Source of the DNA: an uncultured Bacteroidota bacterium
GTDB taxonomy: Bacteria > Bacteroidota > Bacteroidia > Flavobacteriales > Flavobacteriaceae
Assembly (NCBI GenBank): GCA_902510415.1
Contig: CABXBH010000003.1
Location: 35,522 to 99,521, forward strand
DNA length: 64,000 bases
Direction: 5' to 3'
A program made the translations under genes and the position numbers. Shown here in pieces: positions 52,341-59,961 of this stretch (positions are counted from its first letter, which is position 1; each line of letters opens with the position of its first letter). Below the pieces are notes generated by a model that worked only from the letters and a program-made list of their open reading frames with translations, was not told where the DNA came from and did no database searches.

Positions 52341-53516
52341 GTGAGTAAAGACATTAGCGAGGAAATATCAAGGTGTATAATTAAGATGCTATTAAAAGAG
52401 CCTTTTTATGCACACTTTTTAAGTGGTATTATTAGAGAAGTTACTGACAAAGTTCCTACAGCTGCTGTTGGATTTAAATCTGGAAAAATTGCCTTGTATG
52501 TTAATGAAAATTTCTTTCTAAAAGAATTAAGATCAATGACCGAACGAGTTGCTGTCATTAAGCACGAAACGCTACATATAATATTTAAGCATTTATTTAG
52601 AATGAAGACCAAGGACTACGATAATAAGCTTTTTAATATTGCTGCTGACCTTGTAGTTAATCAATTAATTGCACCCTGGAAACTGCCTGATTCAGCAGTA
52701 ACCTTGGAAACATTTCCAGAGTTAAAACTACCACGAGATAAATCAGTTGAGTGGTATTATGAAAATTTAAAAAAAACTGCTTCTAAAGACAAGGAATATA
52801 AAAAAAGGTTGCAAGAAATTTTTGATCAAGATACACACAGTGACCATAGAATGTGGGGGGAGAATGAAAACTTTAGCATGGAAGTCGTGGAAACCGAAGT
52901 GGATAGAATGATTATTCAAGCAAAGGATCGAACACCCGTAAAAGATCATGGGACAATTCCATTAGGAATCCAATCACTGATAAAAAATATAATCGAAAAA
53001 AGAAATCCTCAAATAAATTGGAAAAGAGCGTTAAAGATTTTTTCATCAACAAGTAGAAAAACCCGAGTTTATCATACTTTGAAAAGGGTTAGTAAAAGGT
53101 TTGGAACTCGTCCTGGAATAAAAATAAAAAGATTTCAAAAACTTGCCGTTGCAATTGATACCTCAGGTTCTATTAATATAGATGATTTTAATGATTTTTT
53201 TGGCGAAATACATAGTATGTGGAGATTCGGCGCTGAAATTGATGTTCTTGAATGTGATGCTGCAATTCAAAAAAAGTATTCTTACAGAGGTCGCATTCCG
53301 GAATTCATTCACGGAGGCGGAGGAACTTCTTTTGATCCAGTTTTTGAACACATAAAATCAAACCGATTTGAAAGATATGACGGTTGTATCTATTTAACTG
53401 ATGGTTATGCGCCAGAACCAACTATCAAGCCGCCGTGTAAAGTTTTTTGGTGTATAACAAAAGATGGTAAAATAGGACCCCATCTTAAATTTGGAAGAGT
53501 TGTTAAAATGAAATAA
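52341..53516 (+). CDS. metallopeptidase-like plus VWA domain protein (DUF2201 type), GTG start
   Basis: 391 residues starting at a GTG five bases after the LRR stop. The N-terminal half has a zinc-type motif KHETLHIIFKH (HExxH at 75-79) and DLVVNQL as in the DUF2201_N putative metallopeptidase domain. The C-terminal VWA domain has a complete MIDAS set: AIDTSGSI, GGGGTSFDP and LTDGYA. DUF2201 proteins are commonly paired with MoxR ATPases, as here. It could be a protease or an adaptor activated by the ATPase. Confidence 0.9.
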   Translation: MSKDISEEISRCIIKMLLKEPFYAHFLSGIIREVTDKVPTAAVGFKSGKIALYVNENFFLKELRSMTERVAVIKHETLHIIFKHLFRMKTKDYDNKLFNIAADLVVNQLIAPWKLPDSAVTLETFPELKLPRDKSVEWYYENLKKTASKDKEYKKRLQEIFDQDTHSDHRMWGENENFSMEVVETEVDRMIIQAKDRTPVKDHGTIPLGIQSLIKNIIEKRNPQINWKRALKIFSSTSRKTRVYHTLKRVSKRFGTRPGIKIKRFQKLAVAIDTSGSINIDDFNDFFGEIHSMWRFGAEIDVLECDAAIQKKYSYRGRIPEFIHGGGGTSFDPVFEHIKSNRFERYDGCIYLTDGYAPEPTIKPPCKVFWCITKDGKIGPHLKFGRVVKMK

Positions 53517-53532
53517 TTAAGAAGTGATTAAT

Positions 53533-53670
53533 TTATATACTTCTAAATCTTCTTGCACCAGTCCAAGCTACCTTTTTAGTTCTTCCTAAATATGATTTAG
53601 CTTCTAGTCTATCATTAAATTCATTTCTTGCTGAATTTAATTGAGTGTTTCCGTTATCTTGATTTTTCAT
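53533..53670 (-). CDS. possible 45-residue basic protein
   Basis: Short frame convergent with the VWA gene: MKNQDNGNTQLNSARNEF then a basic end, LGRTKKVAWTGARRFRSI. Codon use looks natural and no competing frame covers it. It lacks a membrane span and might bind nucleic acid given its charge. Family not recognised. Confidence 0.45.
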   Translation of the reverse strand: MKNQDNGNTQLNSARNEFNDRLEAKSYLGRTKKVAWTGARRFRSI

Positions 53671-53783
53671 TGATAAATATTGTTAAAAAATTCGGCTGCA
53701 AAAATATATATAAAATTGGGTTTATATACTTTTTTTTAAATAAATTTTAGAAAAAAATTTAAGCCTATTTTAGGAACAAATAC

Positions 53784-53819
53784 TAAACTACTTTTTCACT
53801 AACTTGCAGAAATACTAAA
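53784..53819 (+). repeat. promoter-like repeat A, degenerate copy
   Basis: Contains ACTTTTTCACTAACTTGCAG, matching the central part of repeat A at 57.6-62.0 kb, 26 bases before gene 53832. The TAACTTG resembles the -7 box TAnnTTTG with one T missing. Confidence 0.7.
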
Positions 53820-53831
53820 CAATCAAATATT

Positions 53832-54545
53832 ATGAAAAAAATACTTTGCCTATTTACAGTTTTATTATTTTTTGTTAACACACACTCTCAAAAACAAGCT
53901 ATTGAAAAACTAACATATGAAGACGCTAATAATATTGACTATTTTATTAAAGTCAAAAACAATACAAGAGTTCTCGAGTATATAACTCAGGATGGAAATA
54001 GTCTGAAAGTAGGAGATACACTTGTTTTAGGTAGACCAACTTCTGAATCTGCAATTTCAACTACCTATGGTGGTGGTGCTTCTACAGGTGGTATTAGTGC
54101 AGGTGGCGCAAGAACAAAAACACGGGTTAATAAGGAGTTTGAATTTATCAGATTAGGAAGGCCTGCAGGCTTTGGTAATGTAATGTCTGCAATGAATGGT
54201 GAAGGTGCAAGTATGGCGGGTGTAAATTTGGCAGGAGAAGTTGTCAAAATCGACGAAATAAAAGTTGCTCATAAAGGATCTAAGAAGAAGCCTTTACGTT
54301 TAATCCTAATTATGGGTGAGATAAATGGAAGGGCTTTTGGAATAAATAAATATCTAAGCGTTCTTGACACTGATCTTGCAATGTCATATGGTGAGATACT
54401 ATTAAAGAATAAAAAAATGACGAGGGATGAGGCAATTGCAAAACTTAAAGAAGCAAAAGACCTAATGGACTTAGGGCTTATGTCTGAAGAAGAATTTAAA
54501 GCTATGAGAAGTGAATTACAACCTTTAATAATGGGTAATAAGTAA
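53832..54545 (+). CDS. exported protein with SHOCT-like C-terminus
   Basis: 237 residues with a leader (MKKILCLFTVLLFFVNTHSQ). The middle has a Gly-rich stretch (YGGGASTGGISAGGARTKTR) and a beta-type region. The C-terminus AKLKEAKDLMDLGLMSEEEFKAMRSELQP has the SHOCT pattern of a short amphipathic helix pair. SHOCT is an oligomerisation motif. Preceded by a repeat A copy and followed by the array core. Confidence 0.78.
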   Translation: MKKILCLFTVLLFFVNTHSQKQAIEKLTYEDANNIDYFIKVKNNTRVLEYITQDGNSLKVGDTLVLGRPTSESAISTTYGGGASTGGISAGGARTKTRVNKEFEFIRLGRPAGFGNVMSAMNGEGASMAGVNLAGEVVKIDEIKVAHKGSKKKPLRLILIMGEINGRAFGINKYLSVLDTDLAMSYGEILLKNKKMTRDEAIAKLKEAKDLMDLGLMSEEEFKAMRSELQPLIMGNK

Positions 54546-54547
54546 AG

Positions 54548-54561
54548 CAATATAGGATATG
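54548..54561 (+). repeat. array core with ATG (type B), degenerate
   Basis: CAATATAGGATATG: core-like sequence running into an ATG, which opens a 25-codon frame (54559-54636) whose stop overlaps the next gene start. Confidence 0.6.
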
Positions 54562-54632
54562 AAAAAGAAAAATATGTTCTATACTTTTTATATATTAAAT
54601 ATTAATAGTATAGATAATATGGAAAAAAATAA

Positions 54633-54890
54633 ATGAAAAAGCTGATACTATTACTATTTATTACTCTTGGTCTCGCTTGTATTGATAACAATGATAATGA
54701 TGCGCCTGATATTTGTGTTGATGAAACATTAATCTCCTTAGAAACTCCTTGCTTAACGGTAGAGGAGCCTGTTTGTGGGTGCGACGGAAATACTTATAGT
54801 AATAGTTGTGTAGCTTTTAATTATTATGGTATAATAGAATATGAAGAAGGTATCTGTCCGGGAGACTGTAAATCATTTGATTGCGATTAG
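54633..54890 (+). CDS. Kazal-type protease-inhibitor-like lipoprotein, second copy
   Basis: 85 residues; leader MKKLILLLFITLGLAC. The Kazal part has PVCGCDGNTYSNSC and six matching cysteines, plus an extra Cys-containing tail (CPGDCKSFDCD) that the 36552 copy lacks. The two are clear paralogues about 18 kb apart. The leader is encoded by the reused signal-peptide DNA. Confidence 0.88.
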   Translation: MKKLILLLFITLGLACIDNNDNDAPDICVDETLISLETPCLTVEEPVCGCDGNTYSNSCVAFNYYGIIEYEEGICPGDCKSFDCD

Positions 54891-54929
54891 TCAATCATTT
54901 GGTGATAAAAAAATTAATACTAAAAGAAA

Positions 54930-55136
54930 ATGGATAAACTTGAAAAACTTATATATTCTGTTAAACATCTTCCTTCATTTTTGTATTTTGGTTCTGTTGG
55001 GTTAATAGGATATGACATTTATTGTGATATAATTAAAGAGACAGAGTTTCTTAATGAATATACAGAGACTCCATTATACATTTTATTTTTTTATATTACA
55101 TATTTAGGATTGAAAAACTTAAAAAAAAATAAATAA
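54930..55136 (+). CDS. small membrane protein
   Basis: 68 residues with two hydrophobic segments (FLYFGSVGLIGYDIYC and PLYILFFYITYLGL) and a basic C-terminus (LKNLKKNK). No family recognised. One of a run of tiny same-strand genes. Confidence 0.6.
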   Translation: MDKLEKLIYSVKHLPSFLYFGSVGLIGYDIYCDIIKETEFLNEYTETPLYILFFYITYLGLKNLKKNK

Positions 55137-55142
55137 TATTTT

Positions 55143-55301
55143 ATGAAAAAAAACACATACTATACTTTAAGCTTTATATTAGTTGGCCTTGTGTTATTAG
55201 GCGGAAGATATCTTGGATATGGATTTCTTGAAAGGATAATTTCAGCACTTGTAATAGGTGGATTATTTGAATTAGTTTACAGAAAAAAACTTAAAGATTA
55301 A
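55143..55301 (+). CDS. 52-residue membrane protein
   Basis: Below the ORF-track cut-off. MKKNTYYTLSFILVGLVLLG, then a second segment IISALVIGGLFELVY and a basic end KKLKD. Six bases after the previous gene, so likely co-transcribed. Function unknown. Confidence 0.55.
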   Translation: MKKNTYYTLSFILVGLVLLGGRYLGYGFLERIISALVIGGLFELVYRKKLKD

Positions 55302-55318
55302 ATTTTAATAAAATAAAG

Positions 55319-55447
55319 ATGAAAACAAAAAACAAAGAGTTAATTAATAACATATCTCAAACGATCGCTAAGGAGTTAAAAAAAGCTAATGGGGGTAATA
55401 AGAAACTTATTGATACACTTCAAAAGATTTTAGACAAGGCTAAATGA
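55319..55447 (+). CDS. 42-residue basic helical protein
   Basis: Short frame MKTKNKELINNISQTIAKEL continuing as an amphipathic Lys-rich helix, no membrane span. Its stop (TGA) overlaps an orphan ATGAAAAAAAGCTAAC leader fragment. Function unknown. Confidence 0.5.
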   Translation: MKTKNKELINNISQTIAKELKKANGGNKKLIDTLQKILDKAK

Positions 55448-55459
55448 AAAAAAGCTAAC
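55444..55459 (+). repeat. orphan signal-peptide head (degenerate)
   Basis: ATGAAAAAAAGCTAAC resembles the first bases of the reused MKKLILLL leader with one extra A, then stops. No cargo follows. Confidence 0.45.
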
Positions 55460-55465
55460 TAGATA

Positions 55466-55969
55466 ATGAAGGAGAATAAATATAGTTACTTGTCACAAGA
55501 ACAAATGTTAGAGGTTTGTAATCTAATTAACCCTAATACAAAATGGGAATTTCATCAATACTTAGACAATGATGGAAAGGGTGGTGATGATTGTTATGAG
55601 TTTTTAGGTAAAGATGAATCTTGTATTCAATTTAATATACACCAAGCAGAGGATGATGAAATAAGGTGTTATTTAAAAGGTGACTGGGATAATGATGAAG
55701 TTCCCCCTGAAAAATTTGTACTTATAGATAATTATTTAGACTCTCAATTGTCTGGACCATCAACATTATTAGAAAAGAAAGCTGATAAAGATTATGGTGA
55801 AAAAGTTGAAGAGTGGGACGAAGACCATGCACTAGATTTGGTAATGAATGATATGGTTAAAGACTTGACAGAAGAGGATTTTAAACCAAATAATACCAAT
55901 CCAGCAAAGGATGCAGGATGCCTATTTGTTTTTATTTTTCTTATCGGCATAATTTTATTCTTGAACTAA
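55466..55969 (+). CDS. acidic protein with C-terminal membrane anchor
   Basis: 167 residues. A soluble acidic part (GDDCYEFLGKDESCIQF; DKDYGEKVEEWDEDHALDL) is followed by a C-terminal hydrophobic tail (CLFVFIFLIGIILFLN), the layout of a tail-anchored protein facing the cytoplasm. No family recognised. Confidence 0.65.
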   Translation: MKENKYSYLSQEQMLEVCNLINPNTKWEFHQYLDNDGKGGDDCYEFLGKDESCIQFNIHQAEDDEIRCYLKGDWDNDEVPPEKFVLIDNYLDSQLSGPSTLLEKKADKDYGEKVEEWDEDHALDLVMNDMVKDLTEEDFKPNNTNPAKDAGCLFVFIFLIGIILFLN

Positions 55970-55982
55970 ACCAATACTATTA

Positions 55983-56426
55983 CTATATCCATCTTCTTGT
56001 TTTAGCCTTATATAACGAATATTCTTTACCAAATTTTTCTGTAAGGAAAATCTCTTCTCTTTTGATTTGAAAGCTATTTATCCAAAAATAAAAAAATAAA
56101 GGTGTTGTAATTGAGAAAATATTCAAATAAAATATTGATGTTGAAATAACTATCATCAACAAACCTAAATACATCGGGTTTCTTGAATATTTATAGATTC
56201 CGGAAGTTATAAGTTTGTTAACTTTTTTAAACTTTATTGGATCAATTGTAGTTTTTGATTTTATAAACTTAAAAATTGGATTAATTAAAATAAGCATCCC
56301 AATTAAAAGTATAAGAATAGACATTAATTTTTGATTTGGTAAATGAAATAAATCAATTTTTTTGGATGAAAAATAATTAGAACTAGCTAAAATCAGAACT
56401 AATATAGGGGGTGGTATTTTTAACAT
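55983..56426 (-). CDS. isoprenylcysteine methyltransferase-like (ICMT/PEMT) membrane protein
   Basis: 147 residues with four hydrophobic spans. The SAM-linked motif LITSGIYKYSRNPMYLGLLMI and the ending EEIFLTEKFGKEYSLYKAKTRRWI are those of the small bacterial ICMT-like phospholipid/isoprenoid methyltransferase family. The substrate in bacteria is generally unknown. One of the few minus-strand genes in this stretch. Confidence 0.9.
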   Translation of the reverse strand: MLKIPPPILVLILASSNYFSSKKIDLFHLPNQKLMSILILLIGMLILINPIFKFIKSKTTIDPIKFKKVNKLITSGIYKYSRNPMYLGLLMIVISTSIFYLNIFSITTPLFFYFWINSFQIKREEIFLTEKFGKEYSLYKAKTRRWI

Positions 56427-56458
56427 TTTTTAAATATTACTATAATGTTTCTTAATAC

Positions 56459-56647
56459 TTAAGCTTCTTTTTTACCATCGAAATACATTGAAGCCATCCA
56501 GCCCAAAACAGATAGCCAAAACCCGCCCTCATATATAGGATTCTCTTGAAGTATATCAGTAAAAAAACCCAGGAATACAAGCGCCAGGAATACAACCATT
56601 ATTATTATGATAATCTTTGTTCTATTAGACAAATTATGTTTTTTCAT
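56459..56647 (-). CDS. 62-residue membrane protein
   Basis: Two hydrophobic spans (IIIIIMVVFLALVFLGFF; GGFWLSVLGWMASMYF) and a short basic start MKKHNLSNRTK. No family recognised. Its 5' flank AAAATTATTATAAATTGTAGGA resembles that of the next gene and of the gene at 63015. Confidence 0.6.
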   Translation of the reverse strand: MKKHNLSNRTKIIIIIMVVFLALVFLGFFTDILQENPIYEGGFWLSVLGWMASMYFDGKKEA

Positions 56648-56667
56648 TCCTACAATTTATAATAATT

Positions 56668-57051
56668 TTATTCCATCGCTCTTATAACTGGAGCTCCCAG
56701 AATTCCTGAAACACAATATTCATTAGTAAGTGCAACTAGTTCTGAAAACATTGATTCTCTCTGCTGACCTAAATTCATATGTGCTCCAGCTCCTTCAGGG
56801 CCATTATAAATTTCCGTTATACCATATAGCGTATTTCCTGTTTCACCGCTTTCAGGGTCTAACGGATTATTTAATTCTGGGGATTTTAGTACTGCATAAC
56901 ACAATATTATCGGTTCAACATCACCTTCAATATGATGAGTTTCCCTCATAAATTTTTCATGTGTTTCTAAAAAAGATTCCATTCTTAGAGTATCATTATT
57001 AGGTACTACAAAAGCTACGTGAAAGCCGATACATCCTGTTTTAATTTTCAT
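56668..57051 (-). CDS. hypothetical protein, possibly of ABM-like dimeric alpha/beta barrel fold
   Basis: 127 residues from the ATG at 57051 (MKIKTGCIGFHVAFVVPNN); the ORF-track start adds six weak residues. LYGITEIYNGPEGAGAHMNL resembles the GYEIY-x-H motif of antibiotic-biosynthesis monooxygenase-like domains, but this is a weak match. No leader. Co-oriented with the small membrane gene downstream. Confidence 0.55.
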   Translation of the reverse strand: MKIKTGCIGFHVAFVVPNNDTLRMESFLETHEKFMRETHHIEGDVEPIILCYAVLKSPELNNPLDPESGETGNTLYGITEIYNGPEGAGAHMNLGQQRESMFSELVALTNEYCVSGILGAPVIRAME

Positions 57052-57235
57052 AATTATAATTTTTAACATTAATATCTACAATTTACAATAATTTTTAGGC
57101 TTCATTTTCAGAATCTTTTATAAACTTTTGGAACTCTGTGGGATCTTTTAAGAAAATAATTACTAGATTTCATATTAGTCAATCTAATTTAACATAACGA
57201 AAATCTTTTACTTATTTAAAAATCATACGTAAATA

Positions 57236-57640
57236 ATGACTACACAAGCAGGAGAAATACTTTCATACAACGGAGAAAAAACAACTATTGCAACAGAGCC
57301 ACTAAAACCTTATTTGGAAACTAGAAGTGATATAAATTTTATTTTTAAATCTACCGCCTTAGTTAGGGGGTATATTGGCACCTGGAAAATTAAAAACAAA
57401 AAACTTTATCTTATTTCTCTAATTGGTTTTATTGAAAATAATGAAAAGGTAGACCTTAACTATTTATTTCCGAACAAAAAAGAAGTTTTTGCTGATTGGT
57501 TCTCTGGTCAAATTAGAATTCCTGAGGGGAATCTTCTTAAAGAAATCAATTTAGGATACGCCTCTGTTTTTGAAAGAGACAGAGCACTTAATTTTAATAA
57601 AGGAATATGGATTAGCGATGATACTATATATAAGATATAG
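57236..57640 (+). CDS. hypothetical protein
   Basis: 134 residues, cytoplasmic, with strand-rich patterns (TALVRGYIGTWKIKNKKLYLISLIG; WFSGQIRIPEGNLL; YASVFERDRALNF). It resembles hypothetical proteins scattered in Bacteroidota genomes, but I cannot name a family. Followed by a repeat A copy. Confidence 0.6.
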   Translation: MTTQAGEILSYNGEKTTIATEPLKPYLETRSDINFIFKSTALVRGYIGTWKIKNKKLYLISLIGFIENNEKVDLNYLFPNKKEVFADWFSGQIRIPEGNLLKEINLGYASVFERDRALNFNKGIWISDDTIYKI

Positions 57641-57642
57641 AG

Positions 57643-57694
57643 CAACATACTATAAACCATAAACAACTTTTTCACTAACTTGTAGATACATTAG
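57643..57694 (+). repeat. repeat A (core plus promoter-like block), copy 1
   Basis: Core CAACATACTATA runs into AACCATAAACAACTTTTTCACTAACTTGTAGATACATTA (split quote of the block). TAACTTG at 57676 could be a -7 box for gene 57734. Confidence 0.8.
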
Positions 57695-57722
57695 CCTCTT
57701 TGTTTTTAGATAATAATTAAAC

Positions 57723-57736
57723 CAGCATAGGATATG
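57723..57736 (+). repeat. array core with ATG (type B)
   Basis: CAGCATAGGATATG: a core variant whose last three bases are the start codon of gene 57734. Confidence 0.7.
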
Positions 57737-57916
57737 AAAAAGCCTCTTTATACAATTGCATCCCTCATAACTATGTTATTGATTAGTGAAAGGGCTCTTG
57801 ATATTTTCTTTGATATTGGGCCTTTTGCTTCAAAATCTATTAAGTTACTTTTTGTTGTAACAGCATTAATTTTATTTGCAATTCATTTTATAAAAACAAA
57901 TAATAAATCAAAATGA
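57734..57916 (+). CDS. 60-residue membrane protein
   Basis: Two hydrophobic spans (PLYTIASLITMLLIS; IKLLFVVTALILFAIHF) and a basic tail. Its ATG is part of a core repeat and its TGA overlaps the ATG of the next gene. Function unknown. Confidence 0.6.
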   Translation: MKKPLYTIASLITMLLISERALDIFFDIGPFASKSIKLLFVVTALILFAIHFIKTNNKSK

Positions 57917-58839
57917 AAAAGCTAATACTATTACTATTTATTCCATATGTAATAATTGCTCAAGACTTCAAAATTGAACATAAAGTGAACGATGATAAAA
58001 CTGTTGATTTTTCATATAAAAACTTGAGCGCGAATACAATCACAGTGATAGTCAATTTTAGTTTTTTAGAAAATACTATGAGCACAACAAGAGTGGTAGA
58101 AAAGGTGTCAAAACCTGAGGGCAAGCTGTTTAAACTAAAGCCTACGAATAACGAACAAAATATAGGCTTTAATTATTCTTATTTGTTTTTTAATCATAAT
58201 ATAAATCCAAAAGTAGATGATAACTTTGTTTATATATTGCCATATAAAAAAGAAACCCAAATGTTAGTAGAGGAGCTTTCTTACTTAGGCTCAACCTACT
58301 CAAACAAAGAAGAACCGAAAGGGTGGAAATCTTACTCATTCTCAAGCAATGAAGTTCAAAAAATATTTGCTGTAAGAAAAGGTGTTGTTATTGATGTTGT
58401 TAGAGACTATGATGTTGATACAACAAAAACATTCGCATATTATAACAAAATGAACTCCGTTAAAATAGAGCATAATGATGGCACAATAGCTTTATACTCA
58501 GGATTTAATAAAGATGAAATATACGTCAATGTTGGAGATATAGTATATCCAAAATATAATACACTTGGAAAAACAAAAGTTTATGATGCAAGAAAAAAAC
58601 ACAGAATCAATTTTTCTTTATTCTATTATTCAACAAAAAATGGTGTAAAATTATCGAGTCTATTTAAAAACGATCAAAAGGAAGTAATTTATATAACACC
58701 AACTTTTTATCAAAATGGTGGGTCTATAAACTTGAAGAAAGATTATTTTTATGAATCAGATTATGATGACAAGACACTATTTCAGAACCTTAGTAAAAGA
58801 CAAATCAAAAAATATAAAAAAGGAAACTTAGTATTATAA
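57913..58839 (+). CDS. exported degenerate LytM/M23-like protein
   Basis: 308 residues; leader MKKLILLLFIPYVIIAQ comes from the reused signal-peptide DNA. The C-terminal half has the fold pattern of an M23/LytM domain (FAVRKGVVIDVVRDYD, NSVKIEHNDGTIALYSGF, VNVGDIVYPKYNTLGKT). The zinc ligands are missing: the usual HxxxD is absent and the YxHL/HxH region reads YSGF. So it is probably a non-catalytic binding or activator protein. The N-terminal part is a beta domain. Confidence 0.78.
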   Translation: MKKLILLLFIPYVIIAQDFKIEHKVNDDKTVDFSYKNLSANTITVIVNFSFLENTMSTTRVVEKVSKPEGKLFKLKPTNNEQNIGFNYSYLFFNHNINPKVDDNFVYILPYKKETQMLVEELSYLGSTYSNKEEPKGWKSYSFSSNEVQKIFAVRKGVVIDVVRDYDVDTTKTFAYYNKMNSVKIEHNDGTIALYSGFNKDEIYVNVGDIVYPKYNTLGKTKVYDARKKHRINFSLFYYSTKNGVKLSSLFKNDQKEVIYITPTFYQNGGSINLKKDYFYESDYDDKTLFQNLSKRQIKKYKKGNLVL

Positions 58840-58865
58840 TAAACAAAATGGGAAGAAGGACAAAG

Positions 58866-58920
58866 CAACATACGATAAACCATAAACAACTTTTTCACTA
58901 ACTTGTAAGAACTAACCTTA
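58866..58920 (+). repeat. repeat A (core plus promoter-like block), copy 2
   Basis: Core CAACATACGATA continues into the same block as copy 1, ending TAACTTGTAAGAACTAACC. TAACTTG at 58899 lies 25 bases before gene 58930. Confidence 0.85.
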
Positions 58921-58929
58921 AAAAACATT

Positions 58930-59274
58930 ATGAAAAACCTTTTTATTTTATTAATATTTTTAATTTTATTTCAAAGTTGTTTTAGTTACAAATCTGTGAA
59001 TTATGATACTATTTCAAATGATAATAAAAAACAAAAGATTCAAGTTGAAATGCTTGATAGAACAAAATTTAATGGTCAATTAGTTTCTAAAGATGATAAG
59101 ACAATGACTTTAGAAAATAATGGAAGCACGCAAACAATACTTAAGAAGGATATTTACGAAATCCAAGTTGTAAAGTTTTCAATACTTAAAACTCTAGGTG
59201 GTGTTGCTAAAGGAGGTGCCTGGATAGCTGCCGCAGCAGGTATGATTGTTATTATTGCTCTAGCAGGAGTATAA
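58930..59274 (+). CDS. small lipoprotein with Sm-like strand pattern and C-terminal hydrophobic helix
   Basis: 114 residues; leader ends FQSCF with Cys17. The middle (IQVEMLDRTKFNGQLVSKDDKTMTLEN) looks like a small Sm-like or SH3-like beta barrel, and the C-terminus (GGAWIAAAAGMIVIIALAGV) is a hydrophobic segment. Function unknown. It is directly preceded by repeat A. Confidence 0.7.
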   Translation: MKNLFILLIFLILFQSCFSYKSVNYDTISNDNKKQKIQVEMLDRTKFNGQLVSKDDKTMTLENNGSTQTILKKDIYEIQVVKFSILKTLGGVAKGGAWIAAAAGMIVIIALAGV

Positions 59275-59275
59275 A

Positions 59276-59288
59276 AACATACGAAATG
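59276..59288 (+). repeat. array core with ATG (type B), partial
   Basis: AACATACGAAATG, a core variant ending in the start codon of gene 59286. Confidence 0.6.
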
Positions 59289-59873
59289 AAAAAGCTAATA
59301 CTATTACTATTTATTCCACTTGTCTCATTTGGACAAATAAATGAACAAGACTTTAATTTACCCTTTAGTGATATATCAGAATATCCAACCGAGTTTTCTC
59401 AAGCTAATATTGTTTCAAGAATGATTGAGGGTCTTGGGTATAGATATTATTGGGCTTCAAAATCACTAAGTCAAACAGACTTAGAATATAAGTCAAGTGA
59501 GGATGCAAGATCTACATTGGAAATAATCAAACATATATATAGCCTAACTAAGATGATTTCTTCATCGTTTAAAAATCAACAATATGAGTTTTCTGATGTG
59601 AATCATAGTTACAAAGAATTAAGAGAAAAAACGTTATTAAATTTGAAATATATTCACGAACAATTAAAATTAAATCCTGACTTCTCAAAGCTAAAGATAA
59701 GGTTTGAAAGAGGTGGTAATATGATGGAGTTTCCGTTTTGGAATCAAATTAATGGGCCAATTTCTGATGCTTTGTGGCATTGTGGTCAAGTGGTTATGAA
59801 TAGAAGAGCAAGTGAAAATCCTTTACAATCAGGGGTAAATGTATTTATAGGAAAAACTTCAGGCTCAAACTAA
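59286..59873 (+). CDS. exported DinB-like protein
   Basis: 195 residues with the reused leader MKKLILLLFIPLVSFGQ. The mature part is a four-helix DinB/YfiT-like bundle: GLGYRYYWASKSL near its start and NQINGPISDALWHCGQVVMNRRASENP near its end, where His is a metal ligand candidate. DinB-fold proteins are usually cytosolic thiol transferases, so export is unusual, though exported homologues exist in flavobacteria. Confidence 0.82.
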   Translation: MKKLILLLFIPLVSFGQINEQDFNLPFSDISEYPTEFSQANIVSRMIEGLGYRYYWASKSLSQTDLEYKSSEDARSTLEIIKHIYSLTKMISSSFKNQQYEFSDVNHSYKELREKTLLNLKYIHEQLKLNPDFSKLKIRFERGGNMMEFPFWNQINGPISDALWHCGQVVMNRRASENPLQSGVNVFIGKTSGSN

Positions 59874-59875
59874 AC

Positions 59876-59887
59876 CAACATACATTA
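59876..59887 (+). repeat. array core, variant
   Basis: CAACATACATTA after the TAA of gene 59286; a second core fragment (TACGATA, 59901) opens repeat A copy 3 a few bases on. Confidence 0.6.
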
Positions 59888-59900
59888 AACAACTAAAAGA

Positions 59901-59950
59901 TACGATAAACCATAAATAACTTTTTCATTAACTTGTAAGAACTAACCTTA
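59901..59950 (+). repeat. repeat A (core plus promoter-like block), copy 3
   Basis: TACGATAAACCATAAATAAC then TTTTTCATTAACTTGTAAGA and ACTAACCTTA; nearly identical to copy 2, and 12 bases before gene 59962. Confidence 0.82.
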
Positions 59951-59961
59951 AAAAAAATATA

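Larger units (their letters stand above)
53517..53831. other. 315-base stretch without a large gene
   Basis: Only one small minus-strand frame (53533-53670) and, near its end, a degenerate copy of the promoter-like repeat of the array to the right. Very AT-rich between 53690 and 53770. Nothing else identified. Confidence 0.6.
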
